The translations under genes were made by a program, and so were the position numbers. The notes below the pieces were generated by a model. It saw only the letters and a list, made by a program, of their open reading frames with translations, had not been told where the DNA came from and made no database searches. From an uncultured Rhodospirillaceae bacterium (GTDB taxonomy: Bacteria; Pseudomonadota; Alphaproteobacteria; Thalassobaculales; Thalassobaculaceae): a stretch of 11,301 nt of DNA. Shown piece after piece: positions 1 through 7,526 of this stretch (position 1 is the stretch's first letter; every line of letters begins with the position of its first letter). The stretch lies in contig CALAHL010000464.1 of assembly GCA_937891725.1 (NCBI GenBank), positions 1 through 11,301 on the forward strand, written 5' to 3'.

Positions 1-26
1 GTGTCTCATGGATCGACATGTTTGAA

Positions 27-52
27 TTTTGTGCGTTGCCGCATGCACAAAA
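27..52. repeat. Inverted repeat in the AT-rich region upstream of the ScfR-type gene
   Basis: Two perfect 8-bp arms, TTTTGTGC (27-34) and GCACAAAA (45-52), flank a 10-bp spacer. The region is far more AT-rich than the genes that follow. The arms are not followed by a T-run as in an intrinsic terminator, and they sit about 175 bp before the regulator gene. A protein-binding operator is therefore the simpler reading, perhaps serving a divergent gene lost off the left edge. The repeat is seen directly; the function is inferred. Confidence 0.4.
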
Positions 53-115
53 CTTATTCACAACCAATTGAGAGAGTCACTAAGCTATTGAATGTAAAAA
101 GGTAAATGTGTGTTC

Positions 116-166
116 TTTGAAAAGACCCTTTTTGAAAAATGGTAAATTTTGTAAATTGTGTGCAAA
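116..166 (+). promoter_or_regulatory. Candidate ScfR autoregulatory operator: a series of TTTGnAAA-like boxes
   Basis: Four related octamers occur: TTTGAAAA (116-123), TTTGAAAA (131-138), TTTGTAAA (148-155) and TGTGCAAA (159-166). The last two are 3 bp apart and centred one helical turn apart. The ScfR regulator PccR of Rhodobacter is reported to recognise paired TTTGCAAA octamers separated by 4 bp, and each box here differs from that octamer by one or two bases. A possible -35 (TTGAAA, 132-137) lies inside the series, but I see no convincing -10. The boxes lie 60-110 bp before the regulator start, so autoregulation is plausible but inferred. Confidence 0.35.
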
Positions 167-225
167 TGCGAAAGATCTTGGACTAGGCTCTTCCCTGCAA
201 CGAGGGATAGAGTTCCGGAGTCTCG

Positions 226-1665
226 ATGGACGCGCTCGACCACAAGACCATGCTTGGCCACAAGATCCGCCGGTTTCGGCACGACCAGGGTTTGAGCCAG
301 ACGGACATGGCCGGGCAGCTCGGAATCTCCCCCAGCTATCTCAACTTGATCGAACATAATCAGAGACCGGTCACCGTGCCTTTGCTGTTCAAGCTGGGTC
401 AGGCCTTTGAGATCGATCTGAAAGCTTTTGCCGAAGACGACGATCAGCGACTGGCGGCCGGCCTTGTCGAGGTGTTCGGCGACCCCGTCTTCAACGGCCG
501 CCGTGTCTCGGACCGTGAGTTGCGCGAGTTTGTCGCCACCGCTCCGGCCGCCGCCCAGGGCATGCTGGATCTTTATCAGGCCTATCGTCAGCTATGGGAA
601 AGCACCGAGGCGCTCGCGCACGAACAGCAGGGAGATGGGACCGTCGATCCCCGCCGCACGGCACCGCCGCCAGTCGAGGAGGTGCGCGGCTTTCTTGAGC
701 GCAATGGCAACCATTTCGACACACTGGAACGCGCCGCCGAGGAGATCTGGGCGCATGCCGGCTTGGAGCGCGACACCCTGTTCGCGGGGGTTCGCGACCA
801 TCTGCGGCAGGTGCACGGCGTCGATGTTCGGGTGTTGCCGCCGGACGTATTGGGAGACACGCTCGGCCGGTTCGACCTGCACCGCAAACGCGTCCTGATC
901 GCCGAAACCCTGCTGCCCTCCGCCCGGCTGTTCCATATCGGTGTGCAACTGGCCCTGCTGGGTCAACGGGAGCGGATCGAGGCGATCGTGGAGACGGCGG
1001 ACTTTGAGAGCGAGCAGGCCCGCGCGCTCGCAACCGGACAATTGGCCAGCTACTTCGCGGGTGCACTGATGATGCCCTATATGCCGTTTCTGGAAGCGGC
1101 CAAGGACCTGCGCTACGACGTGGAGCGGTTGCGGCGGCGCTTCAACGGGAGTTTCGAGCAGATCTGCCACCGGCTGACGACCATGCAGCGAGCGGGCGCC
1201 AAGGGTGTGCCGTTCTTTTTCCTGCGGGTCGACAATGCCGGCAACGTCTCCAAACGGCTGGACGGGGGCGGATTTCAGTTCGCACGCTTCGGCGGCACCT
1301 GCCCGCGTCTGGTGGTGCACGACGTGTTCCTGCGCCCCGGTCATGTCCACACCCAAACCGCCCGTCTGCCGGACGGCACCACCCACCTCATCCTGGCACG
1401 GGCGTTGGAGCCGGTCGGCGGTATCGACGAGGATCTGCAACCCCGGCACGCGGTGGCACTCGGCTGCGACATCAAGGATGCCGACAAGCTGGTCTACGGG
1501 GACGGGTTGAACCTCAAGAAGCTTGCCCGGGTGGTTCCGGTCGGCGTGAACTGCCGGGTCTGCGAACGGATCGACTGCACCCATCGCGCCCATCCTCCGG
1601 TCAACCACAAGCTCCGCATCGATCCCGGCGTTCGCCGCGCGCGGCCGTTTGAATTCGTCAGATAG
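226..1665 (+). CDS. ScfR-type (short-chain fatty acyl-CoA) transcriptional regulator, XRE HTH plus IrrE-like and DUF2083 domains
   Basis: This 479-residue DNA-binding protein has an N-terminal XRE/HTH_3 domain (about residues 10-65, with QTDMAGQLGISPSYLNLIEH), a middle region like ImmA/IrrE peptidase M78 (about 175-320), and a C-terminal DUF2083-type region (about 322-475). The C-terminus carries the cysteine cluster CRVCERIDCTHRAHPP (443-458). This architecture defines the ScfR family; characterised members such as PccR and RamB control propionyl-CoA or acetate/glyoxylate assimilation and probably sense acyl-CoAs. The M78 metal motif HExxH is not present: the matching helix reads LFHIGVQLALLG (235-246), so protease activity is unlikely. 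The start is supported by GGAG at 217-220, 5 nt before ATG. The family is secure; the target pathway is unknown because the adjacent regulated gene is not in the window. It stands alone, 74 nt before the SOS cassette, with no obvious terminator after it. Confidence 0.88.
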   Translation: MDALDHKTMLGHKIRRFRHDQGLSQTDMAGQLGISPSYLNLIEHNQRPVTVPLLFKLGQAFEIDLKAFAEDDDQRLAAGLVEVFGDPVFNGRRVSDRELREFVATAPAAAQGMLDLYQAYRQLWESTEALAHEQQGDGTVDPRRTAPPPVEEVRGFLERNGNHFDTLERAAEEIWAHAGLERDTLFAGVRDHLRQVHGVDVRVLPPDVLGDTLGRFDLHRKRVLIAETLLPSARLFHIGVQLALLGQRERIEAIVETADFESEQARALATGQLASYFAGALMMPYMPFLEAAKDLRYDVERLRRRFNGSFEQICHRLTTMQRAGAKGVPFFFLRVDNAGNVSKRLDGGGFQFARFGGTCPRLVVHDVFLRPGHVHTQTARLPDGTTHLILARALEPVGGIDEDLQPRHAVALGCDIKDADKLVYGDGLNLKKLARVVPVGVNCRVCERIDCTHRAHPPVNHKLRIDPGVRRARPFEFVR

Positions 1666-1704
1666 CAGGCCGGTCTTCAAGCTCTTGGAGCCGAGCGCCA
1701 TTTA

Positions 1705-1731
1705 TTGACAGATGGGTCGTTCTTTTATAAG
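1705..1731 (+). promoter_or_regulatory. Promoter of the imuA-imuB-dnaE2 operon
   Basis: A perfect -35 hexamer TTGACA (1705-1710) is followed by TATAAG (1726-1731, five of six matches to TATAAT) at a 15-bp spacing. That is two bases short of the ideal but workable with such good hexamers. Transcription would begin at about 1738-1740, on or next to the imuA ATG at 1740. No Shine-Dalgarno-like sequence precedes that ATG, so the transcript may be leaderless. The hexamers are seen; the start point is inferred. Confidence 0.6.
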
Positions 1732-1745
1732 AACAAACCATGAAC
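1719..1745 (+). promoter_or_regulatory. LexA (SOS) operator overlapping the imuA start codon
   Basis: GAAC (1731-1734), seven bases, then GAAC (1742-1745) is an exact match to the alphaproteobacterial LexA box, written GTTC-N7-GTTC on the other strand. A third, inverted half-site GTTC at 1719-1722 completes the palindrome GTTCTTTTATAAGAAC (1719-1734) with the first GAAC. The box covers the -10 end, the predicted transcription start and the ATG at 1740, so bound LexA would block initiation. imuA-imuB-dnaE2 cassettes are known LexA targets in Caulobacter and relatives, which makes this assignment strong. Confidence 0.8.
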
Positions 1746-2600
1746 ATTAAATACCGCATCTCCCCTGATACACCTGCCGGGCCGACCGATATGGGGGCCT
1801 TGCGGGAGCTTGTGCGGAGGATGGAGCGGGGAGACGGGACCGTCCCGGCGCGCGGACTGGTCCTCGGGTGCCCCGCTCTGGACGATGCTTTGCCGGAGGG
1901 CGGCCTAGCGCTCGGACGGGTGCACGAGGTGCTCGGCCCCGCCCGATCGGATGTGCGGGATGCGGCGGCATTCGGCTTCACCATCGCCCTCTTGGCCCTG
2001 TTGATGAAAGCACGCCCGCAGGAGGGGCCGGTGATCTGGTGTCCGCGCAGTGCAAACCTGCTGGGCGGCACGCTCTATATCCGTGGACTGGTGGGCCTGG
2101 GTCTGGACGCCGACCGGTTGATCCTGGTCGAGACACGAGATGAGGCGGAGCGAGTTTGGGCGCTGGAAGAGGCGTTGTCGACCAAGGGCGTGCTGGCCGC
2201 CCTCGCGGAGCTCGATCCGGTGCGCGCGGACAGGCGGGACAACAAGACCAACCGGCGGCTGCAACTGGCGGCTGAACGCAGCGGTGTGACGGGATTTCTG
2301 CTCCGTCCGCGCATGACGACCGCCTCTGGGGCGGCCGCTCGCACCACGACCCTCGTCGAAAGCCGCTGGCAGGTCAGCGCCGCGCCCTCGCCGCTCGGAC
2401 CACACGACGCCCGGCCGGTCTGGTCGGTGCTGCTGGAGCGCGCGAAACGCGCCCGACGCCTGGCATCCGAGCCCCGCCGGATCGCCTGGGATGCACCGCA
2501 TATGTCTTTTTTCGAGGTGTTCGACCGACCGGCAGCAGCCGCACAGGACCCCCTCGTCCCGGAAACCAGAGGAGATCGCCGTTATGGCCGTGTTGCATGA
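1740..2600 (+). CDS. imuA: ImuA, RecA-like component of the SOS translesion mutasome
   Basis: This 286-residue protein belongs to the ImuA family, cytoplasmic RecA-fold relatives that work with ImuB and DnaE2 in damage-induced mutagenesis. The family core is visible: LGCPALDDALPEGGLALGRV (42-61), the degenerate P-loop position GPARSDVRDA (66-75), VIWCPRSANLLGGTLY (98-113), the RecA-like strand LILVETRDEAERVWALEEAL (127-146), and the tail segment RTTTLVESRWQVSAAPS (201-217). There is no canonical GxxxxGK[ST] Walker A, so ATP hydrolysis is doubtful. It is first in a three-gene operon behind a LexA box and overlaps imuB by 17 nt. The ATG at 1740 has no Shine-Dalgarno and coincides with the predicted transcription start. 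The internal ATG at 1791 would put Met18 first, just before the conserved part, but also lacks an SD. The start is therefore the least certain element. Confidence 0.88.
   Translation: MNIKYRISPDTPAGPTDMGALRELVRRMERGDGTVPARGLVLGCPALDDALPEGGLALGRVHEVLGPARSDVRDAAAFGFTIALLALLMKARPQEGPVIWCPRSANLLGGTLYIRGLVGLGLDADRLILVETRDEAERVWALEEALSTKGVLAALAELDPVRADRRDNKTNRRLQLAAERSGVTGFLLRPRMTTASGAAARTTTLVESRWQVSAAPSPLGPHDARPVWSVLLERAKRARRLASEPRRIAWDAPHMSFFEVFDRPAAAAQDPLVPETRGDRRYGRVA
2570..2574 (+). promoter_or_regulatory. Ribosome binding site that sets the imuB start
   Basis: AGGAG at 2570-2574, within AGAGGAGA, lies 9 nt before the ATG at 2584. It selects this ATG over the longer in-frame opening at 2491, which would overlap imuA by 110 nt. 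Sequence similarity to ImuB begins shortly after the 2584 start, in agreement. Confidence 0.75.
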
Positions 2601-4164
2601 GACCGCCCCGCACTCCCGCCGAATCCTGTCGCTCTGGCTGCCCCGCTTTGCCACTGAGCGCCGGGGCATCGAAGCGCAGGAAGACCGTCCGCTGGCCCTG
2701 ACCCGGGCCGAGCGGGGCCGGCTGGTGCTGACCGCGGTCGACGCCAAAGCGACGGCGTTGGGCCTCGAACCCGGCATGGCGCTCGCCGATGCCCGCGCGA
2801 TGGAACCCGAACTGGCGGTCGCCGACTGGTCGATGGAGGAAGACGGCACCCTGCTGCGCGATCTGGCTCGCTGGTGTGTGCGCTACACCCCTTTGGTCTC
2901 GCTTGATCCGTCCTCCAGCTGTCTGTCCGGAACCATCGGCGGCGATGCCGGGCTGTGGCTGGATGTCACCGGCTGCGCGCATCTGTTCGGAGGCGAGGAG
3001 GCGATGATCGCCGATCTGGTGAACCGATTGGCCGGACTCGGCCTGACCGCGCATGCGGCCCTGGCCGGAACACCCGGCACCGCCTGGGCGATCTCCCATC
3101 TCGCCGCCCCCGCCAAAGGCTGGTGCGTGGTTCCGGACGGTCGGGAACATGCCGCGATTCGGGATCTTCCGACCGTCGCCCTCCGCCTGCCCGCCGCCGA
3201 TGTGGAGGCGCTGGAGCGGATGGGGCTGCGTACGGCGGGTCATCTGATGGACCTGCCGCGCGGCCCGCTGACCGCCCGGTTCGGGGTGGAACCCGGCCGT
3301 CGGATCGATCAGGCTCTGGGGCGTATCAGAGAGCCGATCACCCCGCTTGCCCCACCCGCCCCGCACCGGGTCCGGTTCGGCCTGCCGGAGCCGATCGCCG
3401 ACCGGCAGGATCTGGCCCACGGGGTCCGCCGCCTGCTGGCCCGAATGTGTACGCGGCTGGAACAGGAGCGGGCAGGGTTTCGCCGCCTGCGGATCGACTT
3501 CTTCCGGGCGGACGGCACCACCCGGTCCCTCTCGCTGTCCACCGGCCGGCCGGTGCGGGATCCGGACACCCTGTTCCGCCTGATCGACGAGAAGCTGGAC
3601 CATCTCGATCCCGGGTTCGGTGTCGATGTGATGGTCCTGGAAGGCGAAGTGGTCGAGACCACAGTCACCCATCAGCGCGACCTCGCGGGAGGAATGGCGG
3701 GTGCGACAGGTCGCGACGACGAGGCGGTGTCGACCTTGCTGGACCGACTTACCAACCGGCTGGGGCCGACCAGCGTGCATCGTTCCCTTCCCGTCGAAAG
3801 CCATCTTCCGGAGCGGGCTGAGGCACGCGCACCGGCTCACCGCCCGACACATTGGAAGACTGCCCGCATGCCCTCCGTGCCGCGCCCCATCCGGCTGTTG
3901 CCCCGACCGGAGCCGGTGGAGGCGATCGCCCTGCTGCCCGACCATCCGCCCGCCAAATTCCGGTGGCGCGGGGTCGACTATCGGGTGGCTCGCGCGGCCG
4001 GCCCCGAGCGGTTGGCGCCGGAATGGTGGCGACCCGAGGACAGCCATACCCGCGACTATTTCCGGGTCGAGGATGGCGAGGGGCGTCGGTTCTGGCTGTA
4101 CCGGGAGGGGCTGATTGAACGCGGACAGGCGGCCTCCTGGATGATGCACGGTCTGATGGCCTGA
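2584..4164 (+). CDS. imuB: ImuB, catalytically inactive Y-family polymerase homologue of the mutasome
   Basis: From the ATG at 2584 the product is 526 residues, in the usual ImuB range. It has Y-family order: palm/fingers (about 13-185), a helix-hairpin-helix thumb segment (about 190-245, around LRTAGHLMDLPRGPLTARFG), a little-finger region (about 258-365), and the ImuB-specific C-terminus with SVHRSLPVESHLPERAEA (397-414) and RRFWLYREGL (501-510). It looks catalytically dead. The first metal-binding motif is LSLWLPRF (15-22), without the usual aspartates. Where active enzymes have SIDEAFLDVTG this protein has GDAGLWLDVTG (120-130), so the D-E pair becomes A122-G123. ImuB is known as the hub joining ImuA, DnaE2 and the beta clamp. 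A weak clamp-like stretch, QRDLAG, is at 364-369. It overlaps imuA by 17 nt and is followed 11 nt later by dnaE2, indicating one transcript. Confidence 0.9.
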   Translation: MAVLHETAPHSRRILSLWLPRFATERRGIEAQEDRPLALTRAERGRLVLTAVDAKATALGLEPGMALADARAMEPELAVADWSMEEDGTLLRDLARWCVRYTPLVSLDPSSSCLSGTIGGDAGLWLDVTGCAHLFGGEEAMIADLVNRLAGLGLTAHAALAGTPGTAWAISHLAAPAKGWCVVPDGREHAAIRDLPTVALRLPAADVEALERMGLRTAGHLMDLPRGPLTARFGVEPGRRIDQALGRIREPITPLAPPAPHRVRFGLPEPIADRQDLAHGVRRLLARMCTRLEQERAGFRRLRIDFFRADGTTRSLSLSTGRPVRDPDTLFRLIDEKLDHLDPGFGVDVMVLEGEVVETTVTHQRDLAGGMAGATGRDDEAVSTLLDRLTNRLGPTSVHRSLPVESHLPERAEARAPAHRPTHWKTARMPSVPRPIRLLPRPEPVEAIALLPDHPPAKFRWRGVDYRVARAAGPERLAPEWWRPEDSHTRDYFRVEDGEGRRFWLYREGLIERGQAASWMMHGLMA

Positions 4165-4175
4165 ACGGGCGATCC

Positions 4176-7100
4176 ATGGCCGAATATGCCGAGCTGTGCG
4201 TCACCAGCAATTTCTCGTTCCTGAACGGTGCCTCGCACCCGGAGGAGCTGGTGCGGGTGGCCGCTGGCCTTGGTTTGCAGGCGATCGCGATCACCGACCG
4301 AAACAGTCTGGCGGGCGTGGTCCGCGCCCATGCGGAGCTCAAACGGATAGCAGAGGACGGCGGAGGCGCGATCCAGCTGATCCCCGGCGCCCGGATCGAG
4401 CTGCAGGACGGCCCGCCGGTGATCCTGCTGCCGACCGACAGGAGCGCCTATGGCCGCGTGTCCCGGCTGATCAGCCTGGGACGCAGACGCGCGCCCAAGG
4501 GAACCTGTCTGCTGACACTGGCCGACCTGAAAGCCCATGATGCGGGATCGATTCTGATTCTCCCCCCGCCCGACACCGCCGGTCCGGACCAGAACTTCAT
4601 CGACGCGGCCGCCAGCCTGGCCACAGGTCGGGACGAGCGCGTCTACCTCGCCCTCTCCCGGCTATATCGCGGCGACGACGACGCGCGGCTCGCCGCCCTC
4701 TCGGATCTCGGCACACGGCTTGGTCTTCCAGTATTGGCGACCAATGACGTGCTCTACCACGCACCCGATCGGCGGCCGCTTCAGGACGTGCTGAGCTGCA
4801 TTCGGGAGCAGACCACGATCGATGCTGCCGGGTACCGCCTCGCCGCCAACGCCGAACGGCATCTGAAACCGCCTGAGGAAATGGCCCGGCTGTTCCGCGA
4901 CCACCCAAGTGCCGTCGCGAACAGCTTGGAGATTTCCGCCCGCTGCCGGTTCTCGCTCGATGAGCTGCGCTACGAATATCCCGAGGAGGTGTCCGACGAC
5001 CAAAACCCGCAGGACACCCTGGAGCGTCTGACCTTCGAGGGCGCAGATCTGCGCTATCCGGACGGTATACCGGACAGAGTCCGGACACAGATCGCCCATG
5101 AGACGGCGCTGATCGCGAAGCTCGAGTACGCTCCCTACTTCCTGACCGTGCACGACATCGTCCGCTTCGCCCGGTCGCGCGGCATTCTGTGCCAGGGGCG
5201 CGGCTCGGCGGCCAATTCGGCCGTCTGCTACTGCCTGGGCATCACCGCCATCGACCCGGTCAAAATGGACCTGCTGTTCGAACGCTTCGTCAGCGAGGCC
5301 CGGGGCGAGCCGCCGGATATCGACGTGGATTTCGAGCACGAGCGGCGGGAGGAGGTGATCCAATACATCTACCGAAAATACGGCCGGCACCGGGCCGGTC
5401 TGGCGGCGACCGTGATCTCCTACCGGGCCCGCTCGGCGTTGCGGGAGGTCGGCAAGGCGATGGGACTGTCCGAGGACACGGTCGGGGTGCTATCCGGGCA
5501 GGTCTGGGGGTGGAACGGCGAGGGGGTGAACGACGAGCGGGTTCGGGAGATCGGCCTCGACCCCGAAGACCGGCGGCTGCGTCAGACCCTAATCCTGGCC
5601 GGTCAGATCAGCGGGTTTCCCCGCCATCTCTCCCAGCATGTCGGCGGCTTCGTGATCACCCATGGGCGGTTGGACGAGCTGGTGCCGATCGAGAACGCGG
5701 CGATGGAAGACCGCACGGTCGTCGAATGGGACAAGGACGATCTGGATACGCTCGGCATCCTGAAGGTCGATGTGCTTGGGCTCGGCATGCTGAGTTGCAT
5801 ACGGCGGGCCTTCGATCTGCTGCGAGAGCACAAGGGCGTGGACTTCGACCTCGCCACCGTTCCGCAGGATGATCCTGCGGTCTACGACATGCTGTGCCGG
5901 GGGGATTCCCTGGGCGTGTTCCAGGTCGAGAGCCGGGCGCAGATGGCCATGCTGCCGCGCCTGCGACCTCGGACGTTCTACGATCTGGTCGTGCAGGTGG
6001 CGATCGTCCGGCCGGGGCCGATCCAGGGTGACATGGTTCATCCGTATATCCGCCGTCGCAATGGCGAGGAGCGGGTCGCCTATCCATCGGACGCACTGCG
6101 CCAGGTGCTCGGCAAGACCCTAGGCGTGCCGCTGTTCCAGGAGCAGGCGATGAAGATCGCCATCGTGGCCGCCGGATTCACGCCGGACGAAGCCGACCGG
6201 CTGCGCAAGGCGATGGCCACCTTCAAACGCAACGGTGACATCCACAAGTTCGGTGAGAAGCTGGAACGCGGCATGGTCAAAAACGGCTACGAGCTGGAAT
6301 TCGCTCAACGCTGCTTCAAGCAGATCGAAGGGTTCGGCACCTACGGGTTTCCGGAGAGCCACGCGGCCAGCTTCGCGCTGCTGGTCTACGTCTCGTCCTG
6401 GATCAAATGTCACCACCCGGACGTGTTCGCCGCCGCCTTGCTGAACAGCCAACCCATGGGGTTCTACGCCCCGGCCCAGATCGTTCGGGACGCGCGCGAG
6501 CACGGGGTCCAAGTGCGCCCGCCGGACGCGAACGCAAGCACCTGGGACTGCACCTTGGAGCCCGCGCCCGAGGGCCGCCTGGCGCTCCGGCTCGGCCTGC
6601 GGCAGATCAAGGGTTTCTCCGAGATCGCCGCCGCCCAGCTGGTGATGGCTCGGGGCGAAGGCTATGCCGAACCCCTCGACTTGTGGCGACGGGCCGGTCT
6701 GGGAAAACGGGATCTCGAGGCCCTGGCACGCGGGGACGCGTTCGGGTCGATGGGTGTGTCGCGGCGGGAGGCGTTCTGGGCGGTGCGGGCCGTTGCTTCG
6801 GCACTGGACGGTCCCGCCGGGGATTCCGGAGGGACGGCTTCGCTGCCGCTGTTCGCCCATGTGAACGCGGCCCATCCCGAGCCGGCGGTCAAACTGCCCC
6901 ATGCCCCAATCGGCGAAGAGGTGGTGGACGACTACATGGCGCTGCGCCTGTCCCTCAAGGCACACCCTGTCAAACTGTTGCGTCCGACCCTGACCGCCGA
7001 GGGACGGCGGACCTGTGAGGATCTGGGCCGCTTGAAGGACGGGCAGCGGATCCGGCTGGCGGGTCTGGTTCTGGTACGCCAGCGACCCGGCACCGCCAAG

Positions 7101-7526
7101 GGGGTGATCTTCATCACACTGGAAGATGAAAGCGGGGTGGCCAACCTGATCGTCTGGCCGGATGTGTTCGAGCGGTTTCGGCGAATCGTGCTCGGCGCCA
7201 AACTCCTGGGCGTGACCGGCCGGGTCCAGCGGGGCGACCGCGGGGCGAACACGGTGATCCACGTGGTGGTCGAACAGCTTGAGAACCTGACACCGGAGCT
7301 CGCCAAGCTGACCGACGGAAGTCTTGATGAGGACGGTTTCGGCGCCGCCATGGCCAATGCCGACGAGGTGCGGCGTCCCACAAACGATCATCGCGCAGAA
7401 AAGAAGGCCTCCGATCGTGCCCGCACCCTCGCGAAACCGATCCCAAAACTGGAGAAGGCCGAGCCCCGCACCCATCCCCGCAACGTGAAGACGGACCTAC
7501 GGGTGGTCAGCCGGAATTTCCATTAA
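4176..7526 (+). CDS. dnaE2: DnaE2 (ImuC), error-prone DNA polymerase III alpha subunit
   Basis: This 1116-residue C-family polymerase is the catalytic partner of ImuA/ImuB in SOS translesion synthesis. Domains in order: a PHP domain (from about 5; SNFSFLNGASHPEELV at 11-26), the palm with CQGRGSAANS (339-348) and PPDIDVDFEHER (379-390), fingers including GFGTYGFPESHAASFALLVY (719-738), and an OB fold (about 957-1040, with VIFITLEDESGVANLIVWPD at 977-996). It ends in the DnaE2-type tail HPRNV...SRNFH. Aligned to E. coli DnaE, the catalytic aspartates are D383, D385 and D532 (KVDVLGLG), all present, so the enzyme should be active. GFYAPAQIVRDAREHGV (762-778) is typical of DnaE2 rather than housekeeping DnaE. 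SLPLF (889-893), just before the OB fold, resembles a clamp-binding pentapeptide. The start at 4176 has only a weak SD (GGGCG), so translation may depend on coupling to imuB 11 nt upstream. It is complete and converges on the cyd genes, sharing its stop region with the neighbouring small gene. Confidence 0.96.
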   Translation: MAEYAELCVTSNFSFLNGASHPEELVRVAAGLGLQAIAITDRNSLAGVVRAHAELKRIAEDGGGAIQLIPGARIELQDGPPVILLPTDRSAYGRVSRLISLGRRRAPKGTCLLTLADLKAHDAGSILILPPPDTAGPDQNFIDAAASLATGRDERVYLALSRLYRGDDDARLAALSDLGTRLGLPVLATNDVLYHAPDRRPLQDVLSCIREQTTIDAAGYRLAANAERHLKPPEEMARLFRDHPSAVANSLEISARCRFSLDELRYEYPEEVSDDQNPQDTLERLTFEGADLRYPDGIPDRVRTQIAHETALIAKLEYAPYFLTVHDIVRFARSRGILCQGRGSAANSAVCYCLGITAIDPVKMDLLFERFVSEARGEPPDIDVDFEHERREEVIQYIYRKYGRHRAGLAATVISYRARSALREVGKAMGLSEDTVGVLSGQVWGWNGEGVNDERVREIGLDPEDRRLRQTLILAGQISGFPRHLSQHVGGFVITHGRLDELVPIENAAMEDRTVVEWDKDDLDTLGILKVDVLGLGMLSCIRRAFDLLREHKGVDFDLATVPQDDPAVYDMLCRGDSLGVFQVESRAQMAMLPRLRPRTFYDLVVQVAIVRPGPIQGDMVHPYIRRRNGEERVAYPSDALRQVLGKTLGVPLFQEQAMKIAIVAAGFTPDEADRLRKAMATFKRNGDIHKFGEKLERGMVKNGYELEFAQRCFKQIEGFGTYGFPESHAASFALLVYVSSWIKCHHPDVFAAALLNSQPMGFYAPAQIVRDAREHGVQVRPPDANASTWDCTLEPAPEGRLALRLGLRQIKGFSEIAAAQLVMARGEGYAEPLDLWRRAGLGKRDLEALARGDAFGSMGVSRREAFWAVRAVASALDGPAGDSGGTASLPLFAHVNAAHPEPAVKLPHAPIGEEVVDDYMALRLSLKAHPVKLLRPTLTAEGRRTCEDLGRLKDGQRIRLAGLVLVRQRPGTAKGVIFITLEDESGVANLIVWPDVFERFRRIVLGAKLLGVTGRVQRGDRGANTVIHVVVEQLENLTPELAKLTDGSLDEDGFGAAMANADEVRRPTNDHRAEKKASDRARTLAKPIPKLEKAEPRTHPRNVKTDLRVVSRNFH

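Noticed and set aside
108..359. 83-codon plus-strand frame starting in the upstream region
   Set aside because: It runs into the regulator gene in another frame, its N-terminal part comes from AT-rich regulatory DNA, and it has no SD or recognisable product.
1666..1700. Possible terminator after the ScfR-type gene (CTTCAAGCTCTTGGAG)
   Set aside because: The stem is short with a wobble pair and a minimal loop, and no T-run follows; it does not meet the pattern of an intrinsic terminator.
592..1701. 369-codon minus-strand open frame opposite the ScfR-type gene
   Set aside because: It is a mirror of a GC-rich coding frame. The product is low in recognisable motifs and rich in Q, H, G and P, while the plus-strand frame has clear HTH and DUF2083 features and an SD.
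2491..2583. Longer imuB start at 2491
   Set aside because: It would overlap imuA by 110 nt, and the added residues look nothing like ImuB. The ATG at 2584 has AGGAG 9 nt upstream and fits the family start.
2374..4149. 591-codon minus-strand open frame opposite imuA/imuB
   Set aside because: It is long but is the antisense frame of a strongly conserved ImuB coding region, has no family-like features, and its composition is typical of GC-rich shadow frames.
6120..7475. 451-codon minus-strand open frame inside dnaE2
   Set aside because: DnaE2 is continuous and conserved throughout; the opposite frame shows no domain pattern.
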